Source: an uncultured Tenacibaculum sp. (GTDB taxonomy: Bacteria; Bacteroidota; Bacteroidia; Flavobacteriales; Flavobacteriaceae). From it: a DNA stretch of 64,000 nt. Both the position numbers and the translations under genes were made by a program. Of the stretch, positions 55,026-64,000 are shown one piece after another (positions within the stretch are counted from its first letter, which is position 1; each line of letters opens with the position of its first letter). The DNA is taken from the NCBI GenBank assembly GCA_947501615.1, contig CANMWK010000001.1:124001-188000 (forward strand), written 5' to 3'. The notes below the pieces were generated by a model. The model did not search any database and had not been told where the DNA came from. It saw only the letters and a list, made by a program, of their open reading frames with translations.

Positions 55026-55051
55026 GTTAACTATTGTTAACTACTGTTAAT
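55026..55051. promoter_or_regulatory. three GTTAAY words at 10-bp spacing
   Basis: GTTAAC (55026), GTTAAC (55036) and GTTAAT (55046) recur exactly one helical turn apart between the divergent promoters of the TonB-domain gene and the LysE gene. This is a plausible operator array. Confidence 0.4.
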
Positions 55052-55091
55052 TGGCTTTTTGTATCATACTATTCTTAAGTATAGATTCCTC

Positions 55092-55099
55092 TATATTTG
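55092..55099 (+). promoter_or_regulatory. -7 box that decides the LysE-family start
   Basis: TATATTTG lies inside the longest open frame, so initiation at 55059 is unlikely and the ATG at 55119 is favoured. Confidence 0.6.
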
Positions 55100-55118
55100 T
55101 GAGCAAATAGTTATATAT

Positions 55119-55736
55119 ATGATCGAAACATTAATTTCATTTGCTTTAGCTACACTTGCATTGGCGATCTCACCAGGACCAGATAATATTTTTGTGCTAA
55201 CACAAAGTATTGTAAATGGAAAAAAATATGGTTTAGCTACTGTTTTTGGACTAATGACAGGTTGTATTATTCATACAACACTAGTAGCATTTGGAGTTTC
55301 AGAAGTAATTAAAGCCAATCCAAATTTATTTTTTATCATAAAGTTATTCGGAGCAGCATATTTAATTTACTTGGCTTATAAAGTATTTAAAAGTGATGCC
55401 AAAATAGCATTTTCAACAAATAATGTTCAACATAAATCTACCAAAGAGTTATTTAAAACAGGATTTTGGATGAATGTTCTTAATCCTAAAGTAACAATCT
55501 TCTTTTTAGCTTTTTTCCCTCAATTTTTATTTTCTGATACTATTTCTACGGTGTATCAATTTTATGTTTTAGGAGGGATTTTTATTTTAGTTTCTTTTGT
55601 TGTTTTTTCAACAATAGCCATTTTAGCTGGATCCATTTCAGATCTCATTAAGAAAAACGAACAAATAGGCGTTTTCCTTAAATGGCTACAAATAGTTGTG
55701 TTTATAGGAATAGCTATTTTTATTTTGATTCCTTAA
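55119..55736 (+). CDS. LysE/RhtB-family amino acid exporter
   Basis: 205 residues from the ATG at 55119. Six or so membrane helices; the family's signature ISPGPDNIFVL is at the N-terminus, with a KLFGAAYLIYLAYKV helix and a GFWMNVLNPKVTIFFLAFFPQF motif. Exports an amino acid or related metabolite from the cytoplasm; substrate unknown. No adjacent LysG-type regulator gene. Confidence 0.93.
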   Translation: MIETLISFALATLALAISPGPDNIFVLTQSIVNGKKYGLATVFGLMTGCIIHTTLVAFGVSEVIKANPNLFFIIKLFGAAYLIYLAYKVFKSDAKIAFSTNNVQHKSTKELFKTGFWMNVLNPKVTIFFLAFFPQFLFSDTISTVYQFYVLGGIFILVSFVVFSTIAILAGSISDLIKKNEQIGVFLKWLQIVVFIGIAIFILIP

Positions 55737-55815
55737 AAGTTTAAAATTACCTTATTTAGATTTTTTTGAGATTAGATATAATTACTACAAGAGAATATAA
55801 TTTTTAACCAATGTT

Positions 55816-56385
55816 ATGAGGAGGGCTATATCGATATTAATTTTATTAGTTTTTACAAATTGTTCAAATAAAAGTCATCAATTTTTAATAAAAAATACAG
55901 AAGATAGTTTCAGAACTATGATTAGAAAAACTAGTAGAGATAATAGTGAAGAAATTGAAAGGTATTTAAGAGCAGAAGGAGAGTTTATTTTAAATTCAAG
56001 GAAAAAATTCTTTTCCAATGTAGAATTGGAAAATCTTCAAAATTTTTACATGATTGAAATTTTTAATCTTAATTATTCTGATAGTTATTCAGCATATATT
56101 AGTGATGATTCTAATAAGGTTCATGTATTTAAAGGAAATATTAAATATGAATCGTCTTATGATAAAATTGAATTAGAGAAATTTCATTACCCTAATAGAA
56201 TAATATCTTGTTTATTTCATAAAGCTAAAAATAATTTGAACGAATTGATAGGATTAAAAGATGATAGTCTTTTTGATTTTAAAGTATATATAACAATAGT
56301 TAAAAAGGGGAAGATATCTACTTATAAAGCCAAAAATATATGTTTTACACCTGAACCTGATTTGATTAATAAAAGTTCAAATTAG
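55816..56385 (+). CDS. lipoprotein of unknown function
   Basis: 189 residues with a lipoprotein signal (ILILLVFTNC, Cys16). The mature chain is mixed alpha/beta with an EEIERYLRAEGEFILNSRKKFF helix and beta segments after it. No recognised family, partners or repeats. It ends before a 30-bp perfect palindrome (56444-56473). Confidence 0.65.
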   Translation: MRRAISILILLVFTNCSNKSHQFLIKNTEDSFRTMIRKTSRDNSEEIERYLRAEGEFILNSRKKFFSNVELENLQNFYMIEIFNLNYSDSYSAYISDDSNKVHVFKGNIKYESSYDKIELEKFHYPNRIISCLFHKAKNNLNELIGLKDDSLFDFKVYITIVKKGKISTYKAKNICFTPEPDLINKSSN

Positions 56386-56443
56386 ATTTAGAACACTTTC
56401 GGGCGCCAAAAAAATAGTAAGTAAGAAAAATAGTTAATTATAA

Positions 56444-56473
56444 AAACCACAATATTTATAAATATTGTGGTTT
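56444..56473. terminator. 30-bp perfect palindrome terminator
   Basis: AAACCACAATATTTA (56444-56458) is followed immediately by its complement TAAATATTGTGGTTT (56459-56473), between convergent genes. Confidence 0.8.
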
Positions 56474-56505
56474 ATGTTTTTTAAATATATGGTGACAGCA
56501 TATAA

Positions 56506-57051
56506 TCACAACCATTCTCGTCGAATCAAAAGCTGTTCTATATGTGCGTAATGATGATTACAATGCCAAGCATAAATTCCAATATTTTCTCGTAAAGAAA
56601 CTTTCTCATTTCCTTCTGGGTGAATAAAATATTGGTCTAAATCAGTTTCAGAAAGTGATTTTAAAAAATAAACCCATTTTGCATGCAATGCTTTTAAGGA
56701 GTTAAGAGAAAATTCAATAGGTCCGAATTTTGAATCGTCTAATTCAGCCCAACGATCTTCATAATACGCTTTAATAGTTGGTGCATTTTCGGTTAATGTC
56801 CATTTAAAACGAGTATATGAATTATGATGACTATCAGCACAATGATGTACAACTTGTCTAATCGTCCAACCACCATCTCTATAAGGAGTATCTAACTGTT
56901 CGTTAGTAAGGTTACTTACTAAATTTTCTAGACGTTCAGGAAAATGTGCTAACACATTAATCCATTCGTTAATTTCAATAAGTGTTATTTTCTTAGGTAG
57001 ATTAGGTAATCCTATTGGATATTTTAGTTCATGTAAGGTACTAATTGTCAT
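56506..57051 (-). CDS. DinB-like metalloenzyme, YfiT type
   Basis: 181 residues of four-helix DinB fold. Three metal-binding histidines are suggested by QVVHHCADSHHNSY and AWHCNHHYAHIEQL. The family includes bacillithiol S-transferase YfiT/BstA; bacillithiol is reported in some Bacteroidota, so a thiol transferase is likely but not proved. The start overlaps the preceding TPR gene by 11 bases. Confidence 0.85.
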   Translation of the reverse strand: MTISTLHELKYPIGLPNLPKKITLIEINEWINVLAHFPERLENLVSNLTNEQLDTPYRDGGWTIRQVVHHCADSHHNSYTRFKWTLTENAPTIKAYYEDRWAELDDSKFGPIEFSLNSLKALHAKWVYFLKSLSETDLDQYFIHPEGNEKVSLRENIGIYAWHCNHHYAHIEQLLIRREWL

Positions 57052-57721
57052 TCTTAGATATTTTTTTCAAGCTTTTTTTTGCGCTTCTATTCTCAGGATT
57101 AATATGTAACGCCTTTTTGTATTGATTAATTGCTTCAAGTGTATCTTGTTTTTTCAAATAAGCATCTCCAAGACTATCAAAAGTATTAGAACTATTCGGA
57201 TAAAGTTCTGTGTTAATTTTAAATGTAGTAATAGCTTTATCTAATTCTCCACTTCTAATATAAGCATATCCTTTTTTATTTAAGGAACGTTCTTTAATAA
57301 CACGACTTAAACTGTCATTTTCACGAATAGTTTTATAACCCGCTAAAGCTTTTTCAAAATTATTTTCATCTAAATATTCACTAGGTGTTTTTTCACCATT
57401 TTTAAGTTTGGAAAAAATAAATTTTTCATTTTTATGTTCTCTCTTTTTTGCCAATGCTATATGAGAATTATTAGTATTGAAAATTAATTTTTCATTCAAT
57501 TCACTAGCATAAAATGTACTATCATTGATTTTTAAAGGTTTTAAATCAGAGTTTCTCCATTTTAAAAATAGTTCTTTATCTTTAAAGTATACTTCTATAA
57601 TTTCATCTGCATTAAAAAAATACCTACCTGTAGCATTTTGTATGAAGTTATCGTCATTTTTTTTAGAAGTACAACCAATAGTAACGATTATTGATAGTAA
57701 CAATATAAGTTTAGTTTTCAT
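57041..57721 (-). CDS. TPR lipoprotein upstream of the DinB-like gene
   Basis: 226 residues with a lipoprotein signal (LSIIVTIGC, Cys17). A beta-rich middle is followed by about three TPR repeats (DENNFEKALAGYKTIREND; KKGYAYIRSGELDKAITTFK; SLGDAYLKKQDTLEAINQYK). It is coupled to the DinB-like gene by overlap. It may be a small scaffold or adaptor. Confidence 0.8.
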   Translation of the reverse strand: MKTKLILLLSIIVTIGCTSKKNDDNFIQNATGRYFFNADEIIEVYFKDKELFLKWRNSDLKPLKINDSTFYASELNEKLIFNTNNSHIALAKKREHKNEKFIFSKLKNGEKTPSEYLDENNFEKALAGYKTIRENDSLSRVIKERSLNKKGYAYIRSGELDKAITTFKINTELYPNSSNTFDSLGDAYLKKQDTLEAINQYKKALHINPENRSAKKSLKKISKNDN

Positions 57722-57905
57722 AGTTGAAGTATTATATGATTTTTAGACGCCAACTTTATTTTTTCGTTACGTTTTTTTTCATTGAAATGGCATAACTATT
57801 GACATATTAAAGTAAATATATTTAATATTTTTATTTTATTCCTTTGATATACAGGTTTTTGTTAGATAGTGTGTAATTATCGGAATAAAAAGAAAATAAA
57901 ATTAA

Positions 57906-57918
57906 TGTCACATTGACA
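57906..57918. promoter_or_regulatory. palindromic operator candidate before lon
   Basis: TGTCA-CAT-TGACA lies 13 bp before the lon ATG. The same TGTCA-N3-TGACA form is found upstream of grpE (1841-1853), so a common stress regulator is suggested. Confidence 0.5.
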
Positions 57919-57930
57919 GACATTTATACT

Positions 57931-60384
57931 ATGAGTAAATCAAAAATTATACATTTAGACAATTTGTCTTTACAAGATATGTTGAATGAAGATTCTGAGT
58001 TAATTCCTTTATTAACTCCAGAAGATGAAGAAATTATAAATAACGAGGAAATTCCAAATGAATTGCCAATTTTACCGCTACGAAACACCGTATTATTTCC
58101 AGGTGTTGTAATTCCAATTACAGCAGGTAGAGATAAATCAATTCAATTGATAAAAGATGCTAATAAAGGAAATAAAACGTTAGGTGTTGTTGCACAACGA
58201 AATAGTGAAGTAGAAGATCCTAGTTATGATGATATTTATCATACAGGTGTTGTCGCTCAAATATTAAGAGTACTTAAAATGCCTGATGGAAATACAACTG
58301 TTATTATTCAGGGAAAAAAACGATTCGAAATTACTGAAATGATTCAGCAGGAGCCTTATATGAGAGCTAAGGTTACTGAAGCTATTGAAGAAAGAGAAAT
58401 TGATGATAAAAAAGAATTTGATGCTATTATCGATTCTATTAAAGAATTATCATTGGAAGTAATTAAGGAAAATCCGATGTTACCTTCAGAAGCTTCTTTT
58501 GCGATTAAGAATATTCAATCGAATTCATTTTTGGTGAATTTTATTTCATCAAATATGGATTTAAGTGTATCTCAAAAACAAGTTCTTTTAGAAAAGGATA
58601 ATTTAAAAGAAAGAGCACTTTTAACGCTTAAAAACTTAGATAAAGAATTACAAAAACTACAATTACGTAACGATATTCAATCTAAAACTCGATCTGATTT
58701 AGACAAACAGCAACGAGAATATTACTTGCATCAACAATTAAAGACAATTCAAGAAGAATTAGGCGGGGTTTCTCACGATCAAGAGTTAGAGGAAATGAAA
58801 GCAAAGGCCAAGAAAAAGAAATGGTCTAAAGAGGTAGGAGAGACGTTCGATAAAGAATTGAATAGATTGCGTAGGATGAACCCTCAAATGGCTGAGTATG
58901 GTGTGCAACGTAATTATTTAGAATTATTATTAGAGTTGCCTTGGGGAATTTATTCTGAGGATAAGTTTGATTTAAAACAAGCACAAAAAATTTTAGATAG
59001 AGATCATTTCGGACTTGAAAAAGTTAAAGAGCGTATTATAGAGCATTTGGCTGTCTTAAAATTAAGAGGCGATATGAAATCTCCTATTATATGCTTGTAC
59101 GGACCTCCAGGTGTTGGTAAAACATCATTAGGAAAATCTGTTGCCGAAGCACTAGGTAGAAAATATATTCGTATGTCTTTAGGAGGTTTGAGAGATGAAG
59201 CTGAAATACGAGGACATCGTAAAACGTATATCGGAGCGATGCCTGGACGTTTAATTCAAAACTTAAAGAAAGCAGGAACATCTAATCCAGTTTTTGTTTT
59301 AGATGAGATAGATAAGTTAGGGCAAAGTCACCAAGGAGATCCTTCTTCAGCAATGTTAGAAGTACTAGATCCAGAACAAAATACAGAGTTTTACGATAAT
59401 TATTTAGAAGTTGGATACGATTTATCTAAAGTTCTATTTATAGCTACAGCGAATAACATCAATCAAATTCCATGGGCATTAAGAGACCGTATGGAGATTA
59501 TTAATGTTACGGGATATACAATTGAAGAAAAAACAGAGATCGCAAAAAAATACTTGTTGCCAAAACAATTAAAAGAGCACGGTTTAAATAACGATCATTT
59601 AAAATTAGGAAAAGCTCAAATAGAAAAGATTGTTGAAGGGTATACAAGAGAATCTGGAGTTCGTGGTTTAGAAAAGCAAGTAGCAAAAGTAGTACGTTAC
59701 GCAGCAAAATCTATCGCGATGGAAGAGGAGTATAATATTACGTTAACTTCTGAAGATATAGAAACAATTTTAGGTCCAGCTCGTTTAGAAAGAGATAAAT
59801 ATGAAAATAATGATACTGCAGGTGTAGTAACTGGTTTAGCATGGACTAGCGTTGGAGGTGATATTTTATTTATAGAATCTATTTTATCCAAAGGAAAAGG
59901 AGGATTGTCGATTACAGGAAATTTAGGTACTGTAATGAAAGAATCTTCTACCATTGCTATGAAATATATTAAATCTAATGCTGAAGAGTTTGGAATTAAA
60001 CCAGAAATTTTAAACGCATATGATGTACATATTCATGTTCCTGAAGGAGCAACACCAAAAGATGGGCCAAGTGCAGGAATTACAATGTTAACATCTTTAG
60101 TTTCTGTATTTACGCAACGTAAAGTGAAGAACAAGATTGCAATGACTGGTGAAATTACATTAAGAGGTAAAGTACTTCCTGTTGGTGGAATTAAAGAGAA
60201 AATATTAGCTGCAAAAAGAGCAAATATTAAAGAGATTATTCTTTGTGCTGATAATAAAAAGGATATTAATGAAATTAATCAGAGTTATTTGAAAGGGTTA
60301 AAATTTCATTATGTAACTGAAATGAAAGAAGTGATTGATATTGCGTTGACAAAACAGAAAGTTAAAAACGCTAAAAAATTATAA
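57931..60384 (+). CDS. lon: Lon protease
   Basis: 817 residues from the ATG at 57931; an upstream TTG in frame lies in the operator region. ATP-dependent protease of damaged proteins. N-terminal substrate domain ([22 protein letters not shown]), Walker [12 protein letters not shown], Walker [10 protein letters not shown], and the Ser-Lys dyad S714 (DGPSAG) and K755 (GGIKEK). Length and order are normal. The protein-quality genes grpE-dnaJ share its candidate operator form. Confidence 0.97.
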   Translation: MSKSKIIHLDNLSLQDMLNEDSELIPLLTPEDEEIINNEEIPNELPILPLRNTVLFPGVVIPITAGRDKSIQLIKDANKGNKTLGVVAQRNSEVEDPSYDDIYHTGVVAQILRVLKMPDGNTTVIIQGKKRFEITEMIQQEPYMRAKVTEAIEEREIDDKKEFDAIIDSIKELSLEVIKENPMLPSEASFAIKNIQSNSFLVNFISSNMDLSVSQKQVLLEKDNLKERALLTLKNLDKELQKLQLRNDIQSKTRSDLDKQQREYYLHQQLKTIQEELGGVSHDQELEEMKAKAKKKKWSKEVGETFDKELNRLRRMNPQMAEYGVQRNYLELLLELPWGIYSEDKFDLKQAQKILDRDHFGLEKVKERIIEHLAVLKLRGDMKSPIICLYGPPGVGKTSLGKSVAEALGRKYIRMSLGGLRDEAEIRGHRKTYIGAMPGRLIQNLKKAGTSNPVFVLDEIDKLGQSHQGDPSSAMLEVLDPEQNTEFYDNYLEVGYDLSKVLFIATANNINQIPWALRDRMEIINVTGYTIEEKTEIAKKYLLPKQLKEHGLNNDHLKLGKAQIEKIVEGYTRESGVRGLEKQVAKVVRYAAKSIAMEEEYNITLTSEDIETILGPARLERDKYENNDTAGVVTGLAWTSVGGDILFIESILSKGKGGLSITGNLGTVMKESSTIAMKYIKSNAEEFGIKPEILNAYDVHIHVPEGATPKDGPSAGITMLTSLVSVFTQRKVKNKIAMTGEITLRGKVLPVGGIKEKILAAKRANIKEIILCADNKKDINEINQSYLKGLKFHYVTEMKEVIDIALTKQKVKNAKKL

Positions 60385-60392
60385 AAATAAAA

Positions 60393-60546
60393 GAGGTTGT
60401 CTAAAAAGTATCTGAAAACGTCATTCTGAATTTACATCTGCTGAACTTGTTTCAGTATTTCAGAATCACATTCTTCTGATTGTCAGCTATAATGAGAAAC
60501 TGAAACAAGTTCAGTTTGACGAAAAATAATCTTTTTAGACAGCCTC
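60393..60546. mobile_element. MITE-like element with inner foldback
   Basis: The terminal repeats 60393-60408 and 60531-60546 pair at 15 of 16 bases (GAGGTTGTCTAAAAAG). Inside are perfect 16-bp arms CTGAACTTGTTTCAGT (60441-60456) and its complement (60499-60514). No open frame. Outer ends resemble those of the element at 26009. It lies between convergent genes. Foldback repeats of this type are common in flavobacteria, to my recollection. Confidence 0.6.
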
Positions 60547-60560
60547 ATTTTATGGTTTAA

Positions 60561-61115
60561 TTATTTCCATTTAATATTACAACCAATGCTAGGTTTTTGT
60601 GGCGTAATATTTGGAGCTTTATTTAATAAAGCGTTTAAAGCATTTCTAAAATCTTCACCGGTAACAGGAACATTGTTTCCTGGACGAGAATTGTCTAGTT
60701 GTCCGTGGTAAGTTAGTTTTAATTCACTATCGAAAAGATACAAATCAGGTGTACAAGCAGCATTATAAGCTTTTGCTATTTCCTGAGTTTCATCATATAA
60801 ATAAGGAAAGGGATATTGAAGTTTTTCTGCGTTTTCTCGCATTAAATCTGGTCCGTCTTGTGGATAATTTTCAATATCATTACTACTAATAGCAATAAAA
60901 GAAATTCCTTTTTGGTTGTATTCGTTAGCCATTGCAACTAGCTCTTCATTAATATGAATTACAAAAGGGCAATGGTTGCATATGAAAAATATAGCAGTAC
61001 CTTTTTCTCCTTTATTTTCTGAAAGCGTTACTAGTTTTTGATTTACAGTGTTTATTAAAGTAAAATTAGGAGCCAAACCCCCTATTTCAAACTCATTAGA
61101 TTCTGTTAAAGCCAT
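60561..61115 (-). CDS. thioredoxin-fold protein
   Basis: 184 residues of AhpC/TSA-like thioredoxin fold. The active-site CNHC (FICNHCPFVIH) is a CxxC pair; GISFIAISSNDIENYPQDGP follows as in a group of peroxiredoxin-like small proteins. No signal peptide, so cytoplasmic. Likely a thiol oxidoreductase with unknown partner. It is the last gene of the mazG operon. Confidence 0.88.
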   Translation of the reverse strand: MALTESNEFEIGGLAPNFTLINTVNQKLVTLSENKGEKGTAIFFICNHCPFVIHINEELVAMANEYNQKGISFIAISSNDIENYPQDGPDLMRENAEKLQYPFPYLYDETQEIAKAYNAACTPDLYLFDSELKLTYHGQLDNSRPGNNVPVTGEDFRNALNALLNKAPNITPQKPSIGCNIKWK

Positions 61116-61128
61116 TATGATATTGATT

Positions 61129-61857
61129 TTAGACTTCTCTTAAGTCGATTGTTTCTCCATTGACAAGTTTGTTACTAATATCCAAATTATAGATACGTTC
61201 AGCAACATACTCAGGAGAATAAAGTTCGTTATTATTTTTTAAATCTATAAAACGTTGTACGTTTTTAAAATTAGAAGCTTCTGTAGTTCTAATTTGAGAT
61301 TGCATATTGGTATCTACTACACCAGGACGAATACCAAAACATTTCACACCATTTGCTATATTCTTTTGTTCTTCAGCAATCGTCGCAGTAGTCATATCTA
61401 AAGCAGCTTTAGAGCTACAATACACACTCCAACCTTCGTATGGTTTTTTAGCAGCACCAGAAGAAATATTAATAATTTGTTTTTTACAATTGAAAAGGGA
61501 AAGACTTCTAATAAACAATCCAGAAAAAAGTAAAGGAATAGTCGTATTAATTAGTATGGATTCCTGTAAATCATCAGAGGTGATATTTTCTAAATTAGCA
61601 ATAGTTCCAAGCCTACCAGCATTGTTGACTAAAGTAACAGATAGTATTTCTAATTTTTTAATTTCATCAAGAAGCATTTGAAAGGCATCTTTAGCTTCTT
61701 TAAAGTTAGATAAGTCTACTGATGTTTGTGTGACATTTTGAATGTCTATAATTGTTCTAGCTAAAGAAAATACTGTGTATTTTTCTTGCTGATATTTTTG
61801 TATAAGTGCTTTGCCAATTCCTTTACTACCACCAGTAACAATTAAAATATTATGCAT
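61129..61857 (-). CDS. short-chain dehydrogenase/reductase
   Basis: 242 residues. The nucleotide motif TGGSKGIGKAL, the NNAG motif (LVNNAGRLG), and the catalytic YxxxK (YCSSKAALD) are complete. Like sepiapterin reductase/benzil reductase-type SDRs in general plan; substrate unknown. Its start overlaps the glycosyltransferase stop by 8 bases. Confidence 0.9.
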   Translation of the reverse strand: MHNILIVTGGSKGIGKALIQKYQQEKYTVFSLARTIIDIQNVTQTSVDLSNFKEAKDAFQMLLDEIKKLEILSVTLVNNAGRLGTIANLENITSDDLQESILINTTIPLLFSGLFIRSLSLFNCKKQIINISSGAAKKPYEGWSVYCSSKAALDMTTATIAEEQKNIANGVKCFGIRPGVVDTNMQSQIRTTEASNFKNVQRFIDLKNNNELYSPEYVAERIYNLDISNKLVNGETIDLREV

Positions 61858-62941
61858 CTAATAGCTTTTTATAAAGTGCTAAAGTTTCAGTAACGGTTCT
61901 CTCTATAGGGTATACATTTTGAATTCTTTGCTTAGCATTCTTACCCATTTGAATTCTTTTTTCATCGTTATTTGCTAATTCAGAAATTGCTTTTCCAATA
62001 GCCTTATAATCTTTTAATGGAACAATAATTCCTGAGTTTTCATCAATTAACTCTGTACATCCGCCAGCATTAGTCATGATAATAGGTTTTTCAAGGCACA
62101 TTGCTTCACTAATGGCTCTACCAAATCCTTCACTTAAAGACGATTGAACATATATATCACAACTTAATAATAGTGAAGGAACATCATCTCGTCTACCTAA
62201 AATATGAATTCGATCTTTTATGATACTATTTTTCTTAAGCTTAGAAAGGTGAGGAGCATCTGTATTATCGCCAATTAAAACAAAATGAATTTCTTTTTCA
62301 GAAGATAAAAAATTAGATGCTTGTAAAAAAAACTTTGTTCCTTTTACTTTTCTATGATTGCCAATAGAACAAACAACAATAGCATTTTTAGGAATACCTA
62401 AAGTTGTATAATCAAAAGGAGTAGTACCTTTAAACCAATCTGTACTATATCCTTTAAAAATACGAACTGCTTTTTCTTTTCGTTTACCAAACAATTGTTT
62501 TTTTACATGGCGATACACAAAATTACTATTACCTATAATTTTGTCAATTCTAGGATGTAAATATGTTAAGTAAGCACTCGGGTCATGCCAATGTAAACTA
62601 GCAGAACCATAATATATTACTGTTTTTATATTAGGGAATTTCTTTAAAGCTTGTATACCAGTTCTACTTGTTTTTCCACAAACAAAATGCACAAGTTCAA
62701 TATGATGCTTAACAATTAATTCTGAAAATTTTTTAATATAGTTTTCATCAATTTTTCCCTTAGGGTACATATTGTAAAAAACAATGTCTTGATCTTCATT
62801 CTTAATATATTCAGCTACTTCTTCACTAATACGACCAATTAAATGAATTGTAACACCTTCACGTTTTAGACCAATACATAATGCTATTTGAGCTATTTGA
62901 GCACTTAAATTACCACCACCAACAACAAAAAACACGTTCAT
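61850..62941 (-). CDS. family 4-type glycosyltransferase
   Basis: 363 residues. A GT-B fold with the C-terminal domain motif (ILGRRDDVPSLLLSCDIYVQSSLSEGFGRAISEAM) and donor-site E-x7-E like region. Transfers a sugar to an unknown acceptor; no polysaccharide gene cluster is nearby. It follows mazG with 25 bp between. Confidence 0.9.
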   Translation of the reverse strand: MNVFFVVGGGNLSAQIAQIALCIGLKREGVTIHLIGRISEEVAEYIKNEDQDIVFYNMYPKGKIDENYIKKFSELIVKHHIELVHFVCGKTSRTGIQALKKFPNIKTVIYYGSASLHWHDPSAYLTYLHPRIDKIIGNSNFVYRHVKKQLFGKRKEKAVRIFKGYSTDWFKGTTPFDYTTLGIPKNAIVVCSIGNHRKVKGTKFFLQASNFLSSEKEIHFVLIGDNTDAPHLSKLKKNSIIKDRIHILGRRDDVPSLLLSCDIYVQSSLSEGFGRAISEAMCLEKPIIMTNAGGCTELIDENSGIIVPLKDYKAIGKAISELANNDEKRIQMGKNAKQRIQNVYPIERTVTETLALYKKLLDA

Positions 62942-62966
62942 ACTCCTCCGAATTAAATAATTTTAT

Positions 62967-63746
62967 TTATTTGAAAATCTTTTTAGCTTCATTCCAATAT
63001 ACATCCATTTCGGTTAATGACATATCGGAAAGTTGTTTACCAGATGCCTTAGTTTTTTCTTCTAGGTATTGAAATCTATGGATAAATTTTTTATTTGTTT
63101 TTTCTAAAGCATTTTCAGGATTAATGTTGATAAAACGAGCATAATTAATCATAGAAAACAGCACATCACCAAATTCTTTTTCAATGTTTTCTTGGTTTCC
63201 TATTTTGATTTCTTCATTCAACTCATTGAGTTCTTCTTGAACTTTCTCCCAAACTTGATGCGGTTCTTCCCAATCAAATCCAACTCCAGCAACCTTATCC
63301 TGAATTCGGTTCGCCTTTACTAATGCAGGTAAGCTTTTAGGAACCCCTTCTAAAACAGAGTTTTTACCTTCTTTTAGTTTTAGTTTTTCCCAATTTTGTT
63401 TTACTTCTTCTTCGTTTTCTACTTTAATATCACCATAAATATGTGGATGGCGATCAATTAATTTGTCTGAAATTGCATTAGCAATATCTGCAATATCAAA
63501 AGCATTTTTTTCACTTCCAATTTTAGCATAAAAAACGATGTGCAAAAGCACATCGCCTAATTCTTTTTTTAATTCTTCTAGGTTGTTATCTAAGATAGCA
63601 TCACCCAGTTCGTAAACTTCTTCAATAGTTAAATGTCGTAAGCTTTCTAAAGTTTGCTTTTTATCCCAAGGACATTTTTCTCGCAGCTCATCCATTATAT
63701 CTAACAGACGATTAAATGCATCTAGTTGTTGTTTACGAGTATTCAT
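62967..63746 (-). CDS. mazG: nucleoside triphosphate pyrophosphohydrolase
   Basis: 259 residues. Two MazG domains with EExxE motifs: TIEEVYELGDAILDNNLEELKKELGDVLLH in the first half and KVQEELNELNEEIKIGN ... EKEFGDVLFSMINYAR in the second. Hydrolyses non-canonical NTPs. It starts 2 bp after the DUF5606 gene. Confidence 0.96.
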   Translation of the reverse strand: MNTRKQQLDAFNRLLDIMDELREKCPWDKKQTLESLRHLTIEEVYELGDAILDNNLEELKKELGDVLLHIVFYAKIGSEKNAFDIADIANAISDKLIDRHPHIYGDIKVENEEEVKQNWEKLKLKEGKNSVLEGVPKSLPALVKANRIQDKVAGVGFDWEEPHQVWEKVQEELNELNEEIKIGNQENIEKEFGDVLFSMINYARFININPENALEKTNKKFIHRFQYLEEKTKASGKQLSDMSLTEMDVYWNEAKKIFK

Positions 63747-63748
63747 TT

Positions 63749-64000
63749 TTATTCTTCTTCGTCTGTTCCAACATTTTCTTCATTTAAAGAAGAAAAGTCA
63801 AAATCAGCTTTTACCAAAATATTATACCATTGTATTACCTTTTTAATATTTGAAGTATATACACGTTCTTCATCGTATCCAGGTAATACTTCTGCAAAGT
63901 AAGCCGTAAGTTTATTGGCGCTTTCTTTGTGAGAAATTGCTTCTTTATTAGCTTCTTTGTTTGCTATGTTTTTAAAGACCTCTCCTAACGGAATATCATC
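63749..64000 (-). CDS. DUF5606-like protein, C-terminal part only
   Basis: The 3' end of a gene continuing past the window; stop TAA at 63749-63751. The visible 83 residues (DDIPLGEVFKNIANKEANKE; AYFAEVLPGYDEERVYTSNI; KKVIQWYNILVKADFDFSSL) match the C-terminal half of DUF5606 proteins, which commonly precede mazG in flavobacteria. Function unknown. Confidence 0.8.
   Translation of the reverse strand, partial: DDIPLGEVFKNIANKEANKEAISHKESANKLTAYFAEVLPGYDEERVYTSNIKKVIQWYNILVKADFDFSSLNEENVGTDEEE

Noticed and set aside
60385..60560. Long terminator of lon
   Set aside because: The paired ends and nested arms, and similarity of ends to 26009-26211, fit a mobile foldback element better than a terminator alone.

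Overview
The window looks like chromosome from a marine-type flavobacterium (Bacteroidota, Flavobacteriaceae). This is inferred from the AT-rich sequence, repeated promoter elements of the form TAnnTTTG with TTG about 19 bases upstream, few recognisable Shine-Dalgarno sites, and family markers: a secreted nuclease with a type IX secretion C-terminal tail, flavobacterial YidC, Lon and DnaJ variants, a DUF5606 gene next to mazG, and TonB-linked beta-barrel proteins. A Tenacibaculum- or Polaribacter-like genus is a guess. No tRNA, rRNA operon, CRISPR array, prophage or intact insertion sequence was seen.

Layout. 0-9 kb: an SH3-like protein cut by the window edge, a lipoprotein with a histidine heptad ladder, grpE-dnaJ, the RNase P RNA gene, aconitase B, fumarase C and an unlisted 57-residue membrane protein. 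9-19 kb: small lipoproteins, a serine hydrolase broken by a stop codon, a TonB-type outer-membrane barrel, a Cys-rich metal-binding lipoprotein, a DMT exporter and an M16 peptidase pair. 19-26 kb: housekeeping genes (rplU-rpmA, Nudix, HD hydrolase, asd, trhO, yidC, cupin). 26-35 kb: the accessory region, all on the minus strand. It holds two double-glycine-type Cys-rich peptide genes, a lipoprotein, a LytS/LytTR two-component pair, a trypsin-like protease, a NarL-type pair and an orphan 204-residue gene, and is bounded by a MITE-like element. 35-48 kb: ZIP transporter and methyltransferase, an RNA methyltransferase, a pentapeptide-repeat-like protein, HU, an ATPase-recQ-fmt operon, and a run of three periplasmic foldase-like genes followed by a MoxR ATPase. 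48-64 kb: the type IX-secreted endonuclease I, pheT, pyrD, a LysE exporter, a DinB-like protein, lon, a second MITE-like element, and an operon of DUF5606, mazG, glycosyltransferase, SDR and thioredoxin-like genes.

Strongest leads. (1) The 26-35 kb block resembles a ComCDE-like peptide signalling circuit rebuilt from Bacteroidota parts, but no transporter is in view. (2) TGTCA-N3-TGACA palindromes lie upstream of both grpE-dnaJ and lon, suggesting a shared stress operator. (3) One lipoprotein carries histidine at nearly every seventh residue. (4) Two MITE-like elements share terminal inverted repeats. (5) A histidine kinase appears to start at a non-standard codon, and a class 2-like PyrD has cysteine where serine is expected.
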